A DNA stretch of 16,040 nt from assembly GCA_946478635.1 (NCBI GenBank), contig CAMLCX010000050.1, positions 1 through 16,040 of the forward strand. The letters run 5' to 3'. The position numbers and the translations under genes are program-made. The DNA comes from an uncultured Pseudomonadota bacterium. GTDB lineage: Bacteria; Desulfobacterota_B; Binatia; UBA9968. Below are positions 7,581-15,310 of this stretch, piece by piece; the stretch's first letter is position 1; each line of letters begins with the position of its first letter. The notes beneath the pieces were generated by a model. That model was given only the letters and a program-made list of their open reading frames with translations, did no database searches and was not told where the DNA came from.

Positions 7581-9155
7581 ATGCTACGCAGAGACTTTCT
7601 AAAAAGCAGTATGGCGTTGGCGGCGGTTGCGGAACTCGGAACAGGCGAAGCACATGGGCTTGTCCGCGCTCATAACTGGGGGAACTATGACTTCGGTTCC
7701 GGCCCGCCCGTTAGTGACCGTCTGAATCAAGGTCCCTTCCCGCAGTATGCGCCGGATGCCGTCATCCCAACCGATGATGTGGTCATGACCACGACTGCCT
7801 CGGAAGATGTTGTGCCTAACTTTGGCAAGGGACTGATTACATACATCACGGCCGATAGTGGCACTGAGGAAATTAAATCGGACAACATCAATCAGGCGAT
7901 CGAGGACCTGGCCCGATTTCCCCTGGGTCAACAGCTTTATATTCGCCCGACTTGGAGAGAGGTGCAGCCTCGGCCTGGTCGCCTGGAGCTACCCGATTAT
8001 GTAAAGCTGGTCTTCGATCTTGCGAAGAAGAACAACAAACGTGTTGGACTTCGCATTCAGATGAGCGCTCCCGACTACAAGCACCAACCCGCACTGCCCG
8101 ATTTCGTGCTCGACAAAGTGCCGACAGTTGAGCTGATTCCCGACGAAAAAGAAAAGAAGGCTGCAGCTCGATTTATCGAAAATCAATATTCGCGCTATCA
8201 GCCGCGCTTTGATCATCCATTCTTCCAGCAGACATTCGCCGAGCTGGTAGGACTTTTAGCGACGGAATTCAATGGCAATCCTGGCATCGAATTCGTTGAC
8301 ACTTTTCTATATGGATTCTGGGGTGAGGGGCACACCTGGCCCTTCCTAAATACTCCTTTCCCTGACTACCAGACCGCGGAGAGGACGTGGGTAAAGATGA
8401 TGGAAGTGCAGTTGCAGCACTTCACGAAGACTCCCTTAATGACCAACACCCAACCCGACTACAGTCGAGTCGGCAATTCCGAGGTCCTCGATCTCACGAT
8501 TCGAAGCCACAACTGGATTCGCAGCGACACCATCTTCATTGAGAATGAACAGATCGAAACTCTCAGCAACCGCCCGCCGTGGATCGCCGCAGCCCTCGAA
8601 CAGGGGATTCCGGCAAAGGCCCCAAACACGACCGGTTCTGACGACGAAATATCGCCGACCGAAAATATGATCGCTCACGTGATCGACGTAGGCGCGAACT
8701 ACTGGTCGCTCTGGAACTTTCACGCGATTAGCGCCAAGAACCTACTGAGCTACTACCAGGCATTTCCCAAATCATTCGATCAGATCAATCGTCGAATCGG
8801 CTATCGCGTCCGGCCATCAATGATCTGGAGTTATGAAGACAGCGGCTATCTGGGACTCATTATTGCCTTCGCCAACGATGGCATTGCCGGAGTTCCGGGC
8901 GTGTTGCGGGTCACCGTCGAGACAGAAGACGGCAAAGTTCTGAAGAGTGGCTGCCTCGATGCGGGTTATCCCCTGCCTGGAAAACTTCGGCAGGCGCAAT
9001 TTGTGCTGCCCCAGGGGACAAAATTTGCAGGTTTGAAACTCAGAGCGGAGATTGAAGTGAAAGGGATGCGTTATCCGGTGCAGTGGGCTTGCCGTCAGAA
9101 GCTAAACCAGGATGGGTCACTGACACTGGGCGCTAACCTGCATCACGGACTCTAA
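7581..9155 (+). CDS. Tat-exported TIM-barrel glycoside-hydrolase-like protein
   Basis: The product has 524 residues. It begins with a twin-arginine signal (MLRRDFLKSS, then a hydrophobic run to about residue 18), so it is predicted to be periplasmic. The middle resembles beta/alpha-barrel glycosidases of the GH-A type: a barrel strand with YIRPTWREVQP (120-130), a following strand with VGLRIQMSAPDY (155-166), and GFWGEGHTWP (245-254), where E249 is a good candidate catalytic acid. Acidic residues in IENEQIE (320-326) and the YWSLWNFH segment (374-381) fit later barrel strands. The last 100 or so residues look like a beta-sandwich. I cannot assign a numbered GH family. AAGGAC six bases ahead supports the ATG at 7581. 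It lies 15 bp after the GatZ-like gene and 8 bp before the GH-D enzyme, implying co-transcription and a shared glycoside substrate. Confidence 0.7.
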   Translation: MLRRDFLKSSMALAAVAELGTGEAHGLVRAHNWGNYDFGSGPPVSDRLNQGPFPQYAPDAVIPTDDVVMTTTASEDVVPNFGKGLITYITADSGTEEIKSDNINQAIEDLARFPLGQQLYIRPTWREVQPRPGRLELPDYVKLVFDLAKKNNKRVGLRIQMSAPDYKHQPALPDFVLDKVPTVELIPDEKEKKAAARFIENQYSRYQPRFDHPFFQQTFAELVGLLATEFNGNPGIEFVDTFLYGFWGEGHTWPFLNTPFPDYQTAERTWVKMMEVQLQHFTKTPLMTNTQPDYSRVGNSEVLDLTIRSHNWIRSDTIFIENEQIETLSNRPPWIAAALEQGIPAKAPNTTGSDDEISPTENMIAHVIDVGANYWSLWNFHAISAKNLLSYYQAFPKSFDQINRRIGYRVRPSMIWSYEDSGYLGLIIAFANDGIAGVPGVLRVTVETEDGKVLKSGCLDAGYPLPGKLRQAQFVLPQGTKFAGLKLRAEIEVKGMRYPVQWACRQKLNQDGSLTLGANLHHGL

Positions 9156-9163
9156 GGGCAAAC

Positions 9164-11209
9164 ATGACAAAGACGTTCTTTTCGATAGCTATCCTCACAT
9201 CGATCTGCCTGGCCCAGTCGCCATCGCCCCCTGCTCCCTTGCCACAGATCCAAAGCCGCAGCCTGCGCATCGAGTTCGACAAACAGATGCGTAGCCGCGT
9301 AGTGGCGCGATTTAATGGCAAGGAAGTTCCGTTAGGCGCGTTCTCTGCCTCCGAAACTGTTAAAGGCAGCGAACGTGCTTGGTACACCTTTGCCTTGGAG
9401 TCGCAGAAGCAGGAGCACGTCAGCGACGTTTATGGTGGAGGAGAGAAGCTCACTCTGATTGGTACGTCTGGAAGTCTACGCAAGACTTTGTCCATCATCA
9501 TCTACGACGACTTCCCCAATCTTGCAGTATTCGATGTCAGCTACACGAATATTGGCAAGTCGCAGCTGAAGATTCTCGAATGGAACAACAATAGCTATAC
9601 GATTGAAGCGCAGCGCGGGTCCGCGAAGGTTGCCTTCTGGTCGTTTCAAAGCGGTTCTTACGAGCGTCGTCCGAACTGGCTGGTTCCACTGCACCCAGGA
9701 TTCTCTCAGCAGAACTATCTCGGCATGAACGCGAGTGACTACGGCGGCGGCACTCCCATTGTTGACGTCTGGCGCAGGGACGTGGGCATCGGGGTGGGCC
9801 ACGTAGAACCGCGACCACGCCTGATTTCGTTGCCCGTTTCCATGCCCAACGCGAGTCAGGCACGAATCGGTGTGCGGTATCGTTATGACAGCTCCTTGAA
9901 GCCCGGCGAAAGCCTCCACACCTTTCGCACGTTTGTCTCCGTGCACGAGGGAGATTACTTCCAGACCCTGCTTACGTACCGCCGATTCATGTTGAAACAA
10001 GGATTTCAGATGGCCAAAGCTCCCGACAGCGGTTTCGGCGCGATCTGGTGTGCCTGGGGATACGGACGCGACTTCACCCCGCAACAGGTCTACGATACGC
10101 TGCCCACGGTCAAGCGAATGGGATTTACATGGGTCACACTGGACGACGGTTGGCAGAACAATTATGGCGACTGGCAGCTCGATCCGAAGAAATTCCCCCG
10201 TGGCGACGCCGACATTAAAGCCATGGTGGATCGGATTCACCAGGAGGGATTCAAGGCGCAGCTCTGGTGGTCGCCCCTCAGTGCGGTTCCAGATTCCAAG
10301 CTTCTGACTGATGAACCTGATCTGGCGCTGAAAAACCGGGACGGTTCACGGCGCAAGATTTCATGGTGGAATTCCTACTATCTCTGCCCCGCGAACTCTC
10401 GAGTGGTGGAGTACCACAAAGCACTTGTGCACAAAATCCTCGTCGATTGGGGATTTGACGGGCTCAAACTCGATGGCCAGCACATGAACGGCGTTCCTGC
10501 TTGCTACAACCCCGCCCATCATCACAAACGGCCCGAGGACTCGGTTGAGGCACTTCCGGATTTCTTCCGTGAAATCTACGACGCTGCACAGAAAGCCAAA
10601 CCCGGATCGCTGGTTGAATTCTGCCCCTGCGGCACCGCCTTCTCTTTCTTCACTATGCCCCACTTCAACATGTCGGTCGCTTCCGATCCGACGAGTTCGT
10701 TCCAGGTGCGCTCCAAAGGCAAGACGATCAAAGGCCTTATGGGCGACGACGTACCTTACTTCGGTGATCACGTTGAACTGAGCGACAACCATGACGATTT
10801 TGCTTCCACCTTTGGAATTGGAGGAGTGGTGGGCACGCAGTTTGTGCCCCCTTCCCTGGTTGAGAAACATGGCCGTTTCGACCTCACGCCCGACCACGAA
10901 AAGAGTTTCCAAAAGTGGCTGAAGCTTTATCAGGAGAAGGGTCTTTCCCGCGGTCAATATCTGGGCACGCTTTACGACATTGGTTTCGATCTGCCCGAAG
11001 CCCACGTCATCCGCAAGGAGAAGAAGATGTATTACGCTTTCTACGCCGCAACTTGGAAAGGCAGCGTAGAGTTGCGTGGCCTCGACGATCGCGCGTACCA
11101 CGTCGTGGACTATGTCAATGGGAAAGACTTCGGAACCGTTCGCGGACCAGTCGCGCATTTATCTGCAGATTTTTCGAAACATCTTTTGCTGGAAGCAGTC
11201 CCGCAGTAG
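9164..11209 (+). CDS. Secreted clan GH-D glycoside hydrolase, alpha-galactosidase-like (GH36/GH27-type)
   Basis: This is a 681-residue retaining glycosidase with a cleavable signal peptide (hydrophobic residues 4-17, Ala-Gln near 17-18) and a Pro-rich linker. Residues of about 30-280 form the N-terminal beta-domain seen in GH36. The catalytic barrel follows: WCAWGYGRDF (295-304), VTLDDGWQ (324-331), AQLWWSPLSA (365-374), and GLKLDGQ with D437 as the likely nucleophile. D508 in VASDPTSS is the likely acid/base. A C-terminal beta-domain closes the protein. Expected activity is release of terminal alpha-linked galactose, though GH-D also includes enzymes for other sugars. It starts 8 bp after the preceding glycosidase-like gene and matches the tagatose/galactose theme of the GatZ homologue. 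A decayed stretch follows immediately. The gene itself looks complete. Confidence 0.85.
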   Translation: MTKTFFSIAILTSICLAQSPSPPAPLPQIQSRSLRIEFDKQMRSRVVARFNGKEVPLGAFSASETVKGSERAWYTFALESQKQEHVSDVYGGGEKLTLIGTSGSLRKTLSIIIYDDFPNLAVFDVSYTNIGKSQLKILEWNNNSYTIEAQRGSAKVAFWSFQSGSYERRPNWLVPLHPGFSQQNYLGMNASDYGGGTPIVDVWRRDVGIGVGHVEPRPRLISLPVSMPNASQARIGVRYRYDSSLKPGESLHTFRTFVSVHEGDYFQTLLTYRRFMLKQGFQMAKAPDSGFGAIWCAWGYGRDFTPQQVYDTLPTVKRMGFTWVTLDDGWQNNYGDWQLDPKKFPRGDADIKAMVDRIHQEGFKAQLWWSPLSAVPDSKLLTDEPDLALKNRDGSRRKISWWNSYYLCPANSRVVEYHKALVHKILVDWGFDGLKLDGQHMNGVPACYNPAHHHKRPEDSVEALPDFFREIYDAAQKAKPGSLVEFCPCGTAFSFFTMPHFNMSVASDPTSSFQVRSKGKTIKGLMGDDVPYFGDHVELSDNHDDFASTFGIGGVVGTQFVPPSLVEKHGRFDLTPDHEKSFQKWLKLYQEKGLSRGQYLGTLYDIGFDLPEAHVIRKEKKMYYAFYAATWKGSVELRGLDDRAYHVVDYVNGKDFGTVRGPVAHLSADFSKHLLLEAVPQ

Positions 11210-11215
11210 TTACAG

Positions 11216-11529
11216 AATCCGTCGGTAAGGAGACAATCACGGCTTCGCCTGTCCCGATGGCGAAGGCTACTGCTGAATTCGGGGCCACGCTGCTGATGTA
11301 CTGCGCGCGCAATGTTGATTATTACCGGGAAGAGCTTCGTAAGCTTTCGCACGGGATTTACGATACTTTCATCTGCACGGATGCCCCGAGTCGATCGTTG
11401 GGCGCGACGTGGCCATGATCGGCTTCGGGCGAATCGGCCGTGCCCTTGTCGATCTTGCGAGGCTTCGATCTCAAGTGGCTCGTGTACGATGCGCCACGTT
11501 TCGCTGTAGAAGGAATATCCGGTACGATT
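11216..11529 (+). pseudogene. Fragment of a D-isomer-specific 2-hydroxyacid dehydrogenase, frameshifted
   Basis: Three consecutive stretches in changing frames read as one interior part of a D-2-hydroxyacid dehydrogenase (phosphoglycerate dehydrogenase family). Frame 1 (about 11231-11385) gives TASPVPMAKATAEF and LLMYCARNVDYYREELR, matching the helix before the NAD domain. Frame 3 (11388-11455) gives VGRDVAMIGFGRIGRALVDL, with the NAD-binding GxGxxG. Frame 1 again (11461-11520) gives GFDLKWLVYDAPRF. Two compensating shifts near 11385 and 11457 are needed. Both ends are missing: there is no N-terminal catalytic domain, and the catalytic Arg, Glu and His region is absent. The fragment sits between the GH-D stop and a second fragment, so it is a relic, not a sequencing slip in a full gene. 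Confidence 0.75.
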
Positions 11530-11530
11530 T

Positions 11531-11656
11531 GTGAGCCGAGGCCTTAACCGCTTCGTCTCATTTGAGTGGGAGAAGAAATGGCATCCGGAAATTCCGGACG
11601 CGGAGATCGCCCTGCCACATTTCATACAGTGGTTTCGCCGGAACACGACGGAATGA
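11531..11656 (+). pseudogene. C-terminal remnant of a sugar phosphate isomerase/epimerase (TIM barrel)
   Basis: This frame reads NRFVSFEWEKKW, then HPEIPDAEIALPHF, then IQWFRRNTTE and a stop at 11654-11656. The FEWEKKWHPEI segment is characteristic of the last barrel strand and tail of xylose-isomerase-like sugar phosphate isomerases/epimerases. Only about 40 residues of a usual 280-300 remain. Upstream the frame closes at a TAG (11507-11509), and the dehydrogenase remnant abuts it, so a deletion joined the two. The TGA overlaps the ATG of the GNAT gene (ATGA at 11653-11656). This is the classic spacing of coupled operon genes and indicates that the isomerase once preceded GNAT. Confidence 0.75.
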
Positions 11657-12480
11657 AGGGAGCCGCAAAAGCCCAAGTGAGGCGAATGGCCGTGGAGGAT
11701 ATTCCGGCGGCACTGGAGTTGTCGACAGAGGCAGGCTGGAACCAAACGGCAGAAGACTGGCGAATCCTAACTCAGTTGGCGCCGGAAACTTGTCTGGCGA
11801 TTGACATGGATGGCGAACTGGCCAGCACAGCCACTCTTTTGTGTTATGGATCGAGACTAGCATGGCTCGGGATGGTGCTTACGAGGGAAAAGTTTCGCGG
11901 ACAAGGACTGGCGCGCCGCTTACTGTCGGAAACGCTGGCGTTGGCGAATCAAATGAAGATTGAAACTCTGAAACTGGACGCTACGGACCAGGGGCAACCA
12001 CTGTATAAGAAATTAGGATTTCGTTGTGAACAGCTCGTGGAACGATGGGAGCGGGCAGCGACGGGCAGCACGGGCATTTTGAATGGGCGCTCGGGCTCGT
12101 TGTCACCCGAGCATCTGATTGCGGACCGGGAATCTTTCGGCGCAGACCGCTCCGAACTACTCCGCAGGCTAGCGGGAAGAAATGGCGCGTTTGTCGCAGG
12201 AGAGTCTTACGCTCTCGTGCGTTCTGGCCGGGTGACTTCGTATACGGGACCCTGTGTCTCTCCTGACGCCGGCGTTGCACACTCGTTGATCGAGCGTTGC
12301 ATTCGGAACACAGGGACTTCGCTTTCGTGGGATTTATTGAAGCAGAATCATAATGCCGAACGGATTGCGATCGACCTCGGCTTCGGCCCCCGGCGTACGC
12401 TTACACGTATGGTTCGAGGCAAGGAATTGCGTGGCAGAGAAGACCGCATTTACGCGCTGGGTGGATTTGAGTTTGGCTAG
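11653..12480 (+). CDS. GNAT family N-acetyltransferase, two-domain
   Basis: The product has 275 residues from the ATG at 11653. The N-terminal half is a GNAT acetyltransferase: start of strand 1 at VRRMAVEDIPAA (9-20), then LGMVLTREKFRGQGLARRLL (72-91) with the acetyl-CoA pyrophosphate motif R82-x-G-x-G-x-A, and LYKKLGF near residues 120-126. The C-terminal half, with a second LGFGPRRTLTRM segment, resembles the extra domain of YitH-like GNAT proteins. An upstream ATG at 11578 with a GGGAGAAGAA ribosome-site-like stretch would add 25 residues. Those bases are explained by the isomerase remnant read in another frame, and the ATGA overlap supports 11653. It abuts the SDR gene with no gap. The acceptor substrate is unknown. 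Its place in a sugar operon suggests an amino sugar or a protective role. Confidence 0.8.
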   Translation: MKGAAKAQVRRMAVEDIPAALELSTEAGWNQTAEDWRILTQLAPETCLAIDMDGELASTATLLCYGSRLAWLGMVLTREKFRGQGLARRLLSETLALANQMKIETLKLDATDQGQPLYKKLGFRCEQLVERWERAATGSTGILNGRSGSLSPEHLIADRESFGADRSELLRRLAGRNGAFVAGESYALVRSGRVTSYTGPCVSPDAGVAHSLIERCIRNTGTSLSWDLLKQNHNAERIAIDLGFGPRRTLTRMVRGKELRGREDRIYALGGFEFG

Positions 12481-13506
12481 ATGACGACGATTCAAAACGA
12501 AGCTGAATTGGAAGACCACCTCTCGCGTCCTAGTGACGCGGATGCGGAGGCCCTCTCTTCGCTAGAAGGCGACCTGCTCATTCTGGGTGCCGGCGGCAAG
12601 ATGGGACCGAGCCTGGCCAAATTGGCGCGCCGGGCGGCCGATAAAGCGGGGGTGAAGAAGCGTGTGATCGCGGTCGCTCGCTACAGCAATGCCCGTTTGC
12701 CGTCGGAGTTTGCTTCGTGCGGCATTGAGGCCATCCCGGCTGACCTGTTGGAACCTGGCGAACTTGAGAAGTTGCCCAACATCCCTAATGTCATCTTCAT
12801 GGCTGCGAAGAAATTTGGAACTTCTGGCGCCGAACACGAGACCTGGGTGATGAATACGTTCTTGCCGGGACTAGTGGCCAACCGTTTTCGTGACTCACGC
12901 ATTGTGGCTTTCTCTACGGGAAATGTGTATCCACTTCGGGCGGCGAGCGAAGGCGGAGCCGATGAATTCACGCCAGTCGCTCCTGTCGGCGAGTATGCCC
13001 AGTCTGCACTCGGTCGTGAGCGCATGTTCGAATATGCGTCCGCGAAATGGGGAACGCCGGTCGCCATGCTTCGCCTGAATTACGCTATCGATTTGCGATA
13101 CGGTGTTCTTCTAGACATTGGGCAGGCAGTTTACGAGCGCCGCCCAGTGGATCTGCGCATGCCTCTGGTTAATGTAGTCTGGCAAGGAGATGCGAACTCA
13201 TGGTGCTTGCGGTCGTTTGCGCATTGCCAGTCACCTCCTTTTGTGCTGAACATCACCGGGCCGGAGACGTTGTCTGTTCGGGAGATCGCATTCGCATTCG
13301 GAAGGCATTTCGCAGTCGAACCGCAGTTTAGTTCTGAACCGGCGGCCTCCGCGCTGTTGAACAACGCGGCGAAAGCCCGGCAACTCTTCGGCGAAACGAC
13401 TGTGAAGCCCGCGGAAATGATCGAGTGGACAGCGAATTGGATTAAGCAGGGCGGCGCAACGCTGGGTAAGCCGACCCATTTTCAGACGCGCGACGGAAAA
13501 TTCTGA
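12481..13506 (+). CDS. NAD(P)-dependent epimerase/dehydratase family protein (extended SDR)
   Basis: This is a 341-residue Rossmann protein of the extended short-chain dehydrogenase type. A roughly 30-residue leader precedes the dinucleotide-binding LILGAGGKMGPSLA segment, with glycines G36, G39 and G42. An NVIFMAAKKFG strand (103-113) and VAFSTGNVYP (142-151) match the usual beta-4 and beta-5 positions, and VGEYAQSALGRER (169-181) is where YxxxK is expected. Tyr172 is present but position +4 is Ala176, so the catalytic Lys is missing or displaced. LNITGPETLSVREIA (256-270) is the typical C-terminal substrate-domain segment. It starts directly after the GNAT stop and its TGA overlaps the ATG of the DapA-like gene by one base. 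Likely role: oxidation, epimerisation or dehydration of a sugar or sugar acid feeding the next enzyme. Confidence 0.82.
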   Translation: MTTIQNEAELEDHLSRPSDADAEALSSLEGDLLILGAGGKMGPSLAKLARRAADKAGVKKRVIAVARYSNARLPSEFASCGIEAIPADLLEPGELEKLPNIPNVIFMAAKKFGTSGAEHETWVMNTFLPGLVANRFRDSRIVAFSTGNVYPLRAASEGGADEFTPVAPVGEYAQSALGRERMFEYASAKWGTPVAMLRLNYAIDLRYGVLLDIGQAVYERRPVDLRMPLVNVVWQGDANSWCLRSFAHCQSPPFVLNITGPETLSVREIAFAFGRHFAVEPQFSSEPAASALLNNAAKARQLFGETTVKPAEMIEWTANWIKQGGATLGKPTHFQTRDGKF

Positions 13507-14519
13507 TGCAACTTCGCGACAAGCTTTTCTCCGGCCTCGTGATGCCGGCGCATCCCCTTGCGCTGAATCAGGAACGCAAGCTCGACGAGCGACGCCAGCG
13601 CGCCCTGACCCGCTACTACATCGCGGCTGGCGCCGGCGGGATTGCCGTGGGCGTACATACAACGCAGTTTGCGATCCGCGATCCACAAGTCGGCTTGCTT
13701 AAACCAGTGCTGCGGATTGCTGCCGAGGAAACGGCCGGGAAAGACGTGGTAAGAATTGCCGGAGTCTGCGGCAAGCGAGATCAGGCAATTGGTGAAGCGA
13801 TGCTTGCCGCCGAGTTAGGATATGGCGCTGCCCTGCTGAGCCTGGCCGACCTCAAACATGAAACCATTCCCAAGCTTCTGGAGCACGCACGGGAAATAGC
13901 TTCTGTGCTACCTATCATTGGTTTTTATCTGCAGCCATCGGTAGGCGGACGTGTTCTGCCTTTCGAATTCTGGCGGCAATTCGCGGAGATCGATAACGTC
14001 GTGGCCATCAAGATCGCGCCTTTCAACCGATACCAGACACTTGATGTGGTTCGTGCAGTTGTGCAATCCGGTCGCGGACAAGAGATCGCCCTCTATACAG
14101 GCAATGACGACAACATCCTCATCGATCTCCTCACCGAATTTGATTTGGGTGGCGAACGGCTTCGTATCGTTGGCGGATTGCTCGGCCATTGGGCGGTGTG
14201 GACTAAGACAGCGGTTGCGCATCTGGCAGTGGCGAAAAGCCAATCACAAACTGTTCCCGCCAAGCTGCTTACTCTTGCACAGCAAATTACCGATGCGAAT
14301 TCCGCGTTCTTCGATCCGGCCCACCAATTTCACGGATGTATCGCGGGAATTAACGAAGTATTGCGGCGCCAAGGTTTGCTGGAGGGCCGATGGTGTTTGG
14401 ATCCTCGCGAGGACCTTTCGGCCGGCCAATCGGAAGAGATCGACCGTGTTTACAGGCTTTACCCGCACCTGCCCGATGATGACTTTGTCAAGGAGCACGT
14501 CAATGAATGGCTTAGCTAA
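13506..14519 (+). CDS. Dihydrodipicolinate synthase (DapA) family aldolase/lyase-like enzyme
   Basis: This is a 337-residue class I (Schiff-base) TIM barrel of the DapA/N-acetylneuraminate lyase superfamily, slightly longer than the usual 290-300. Family landmarks: AGAGGIAVGVHTTQF (41-55) with the Thr-Thr pair, Y141 in IIGFYLQPSVGG, and the Schiff-base lysine K169 in VVAIKIAPFNRY. GNDDN (199-203) and VGGLLGHW (222-229) follow. Because it is embedded in a sugar operon, a 2-keto-3-deoxy sugar acid aldolase or dehydratase is likelier than lysine biosynthesis, but the substrate cannot be read. The ATG overlaps the SDR stop by one base. Its last 17 bases overlap the next gene, which has its own AAGGAG ribosome site inside this one. 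It appears intact. Confidence 0.83.
   Translation: MQLRDKLFSGLVMPAHPLALNQERKLDERRQRALTRYYIAAGAGGIAVGVHTTQFAIRDPQVGLLKPVLRIAAEETAGKDVVRIAGVCGKRDQAIGEAMLAAELGYGAALLSLADLKHETIPKLLEHAREIASVLPIIGFYLQPSVGGRVLPFEFWRQFAEIDNVVAIKIAPFNRYQTLDVVRAVVQSGRGQEIALYTGNDDNILIDLLTEFDLGGERLRIVGGLLGHWAVWTKTAVAHLAVAKSQSQTVPAKLLTLAQQITDANSAFFDPAHQFHGCIAGINEVLRRQGLLEGRWCLDPREDLSAGQSEEIDRVYRLYPHLPDDDFVKEHVNEWLS
14490..14495 (+). promoter_or_regulatory. Shine-Dalgarno inside the DapA-like gene
   Basis: AAGGAG lies seven bases before the ATG at 14503, within the 3' end of the upstream gene. It fixes the start of the CBM9-like protein even though its frame is open for 550 bases further upstream. Confidence 0.7.
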
Positions 14520-15212
14520 AACTTTGCTGGCTTTCCTCGTGTGCGCGGGAACGGCACTGGCTGGTGGCAAGCCGACAGTGAAGGCGGTTTTCGCTTCCGG
14601 GGATGTTCCTCTCAATACCGACGCATCTACCGCGTTCTGGCGCACGGCGGGCATTGCGTCCTTGGAGAAAGACACGCAAGGAAAAGACGTGCCCAATTTC
14701 CACGGCGAAGTCCTTATGCGCTGGACTAGGGACAATCTTTACTTTCTATTCATCTGTCCTTACGACGAACTTTATCTGAAGCCTGCACCGACCACCCGCC
14801 AGGAGACCAACGAACTGTGGAACTGGGATGTGGCCGAGGTCTTCATCAGCGCGAACTTCCGCGACATCAAACTCTACAAGGAATTCGAAGTCTCACCTCA
14901 AGGCGAGTGGGTCGACCTAGATATCGATCTACACAAGCCGCATCATGAGGTGGGATGGACTTGGAACTCCGGGTTTGAAAAGACCGCGCGCATCAATAGT
15001 GTCGCGCATCGCTGGTATACCGCGCTGAGAATTCCATTTTCAGCTATCGATCATCGTTCCGCCAAGGCGGGAAATACGTTTCGGATGAACTTGTTCCTCA
15101 GCGAGGGCCTACTTCGAACCACCGCGAGGTCACCTGGCAACCGCCCATGAGCAGCACGTTTCACACCCCGGAGCGATTTGGGTTGCTGGAACTGGTCAAG
15201 GAAAAACAATGA
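14503..15212 (+). pseudogene. Secreted CBM9-like carbohydrate-binding protein, frameshifted near its end
   Basis: The gene starts at 14503 with a signal peptide (MNGLAKTLLAFLVCAGTALA, cleavage after residue 20). The mature part resembles family 9 carbohydrate-binding beta-sandwiches found alone in Acidobacteriota and Bacteroidota: VLMRWTRDNLYFLFICPYDE, then NWDVAEVFI, then YKEFEVSPQGEWVDLDID, then WYTALRIPFSAI. Frame 1 stops at 15148-15150 after an unrelated tail. In frame 3 the homologous ending continues from about 15105: GPTSNHREVTWQPP, then FHTPERFGLLEL, ending at a TGA at 15210-15212. One missing base in the GGG at 15105-15107 explains the shift. It may be a real mutation or a sequencing/assembly error. 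With it corrected the protein would have about 236 residues. The intact stop overlaps the next ATG (ATGA), supporting the frame-3 ending as ancestral. Confidence 0.75.
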
Positions 15213-15310
15213 GGCTTGGAGTCGTACCGACCGCCGCGACTTATGGAGCCGTGCCGCTTTCTGACGAACTTAAAGCAGATGTGGTCGGTTTGTCTCAAGA
15301 CGCGCTCTGA
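15209..15310 (+). pseudogene. Short ORF, start of a truncated unrecognised operon gene
   Basis: The ATG at 15209 overlaps the ancestral stop of the CBM9-like gene in an ATGA, as expected for a next operon gene. It encodes only 33 residues (MRLGVVPTAATYGAVPLSDE and on) before a TGA at 15308. Protein-like stretches continue in other frames: KLPGQYDGFRLLGTAR from 15310, and GTPFNVFGNF with YPGKTVIDGEIV ending at 15464. This suggests a longer gene broken by frameshifts or internal deletion. I do not recognise the family. Confidence 0.45.

Noticed and set aside
13951..14502. Long upstream extension of the CBM9-like reading frame
   Set aside because: It overlaps the DapA-like gene out of frame; the signal peptide and AAGGAG place the start at 14503.
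13506..14519. Annotation of the DapA-like gene as lysine-biosynthetic dapA
   Set aside because: The operon context is sugar metabolism, no other lysine gene is nearby, and the family is functionally broad.
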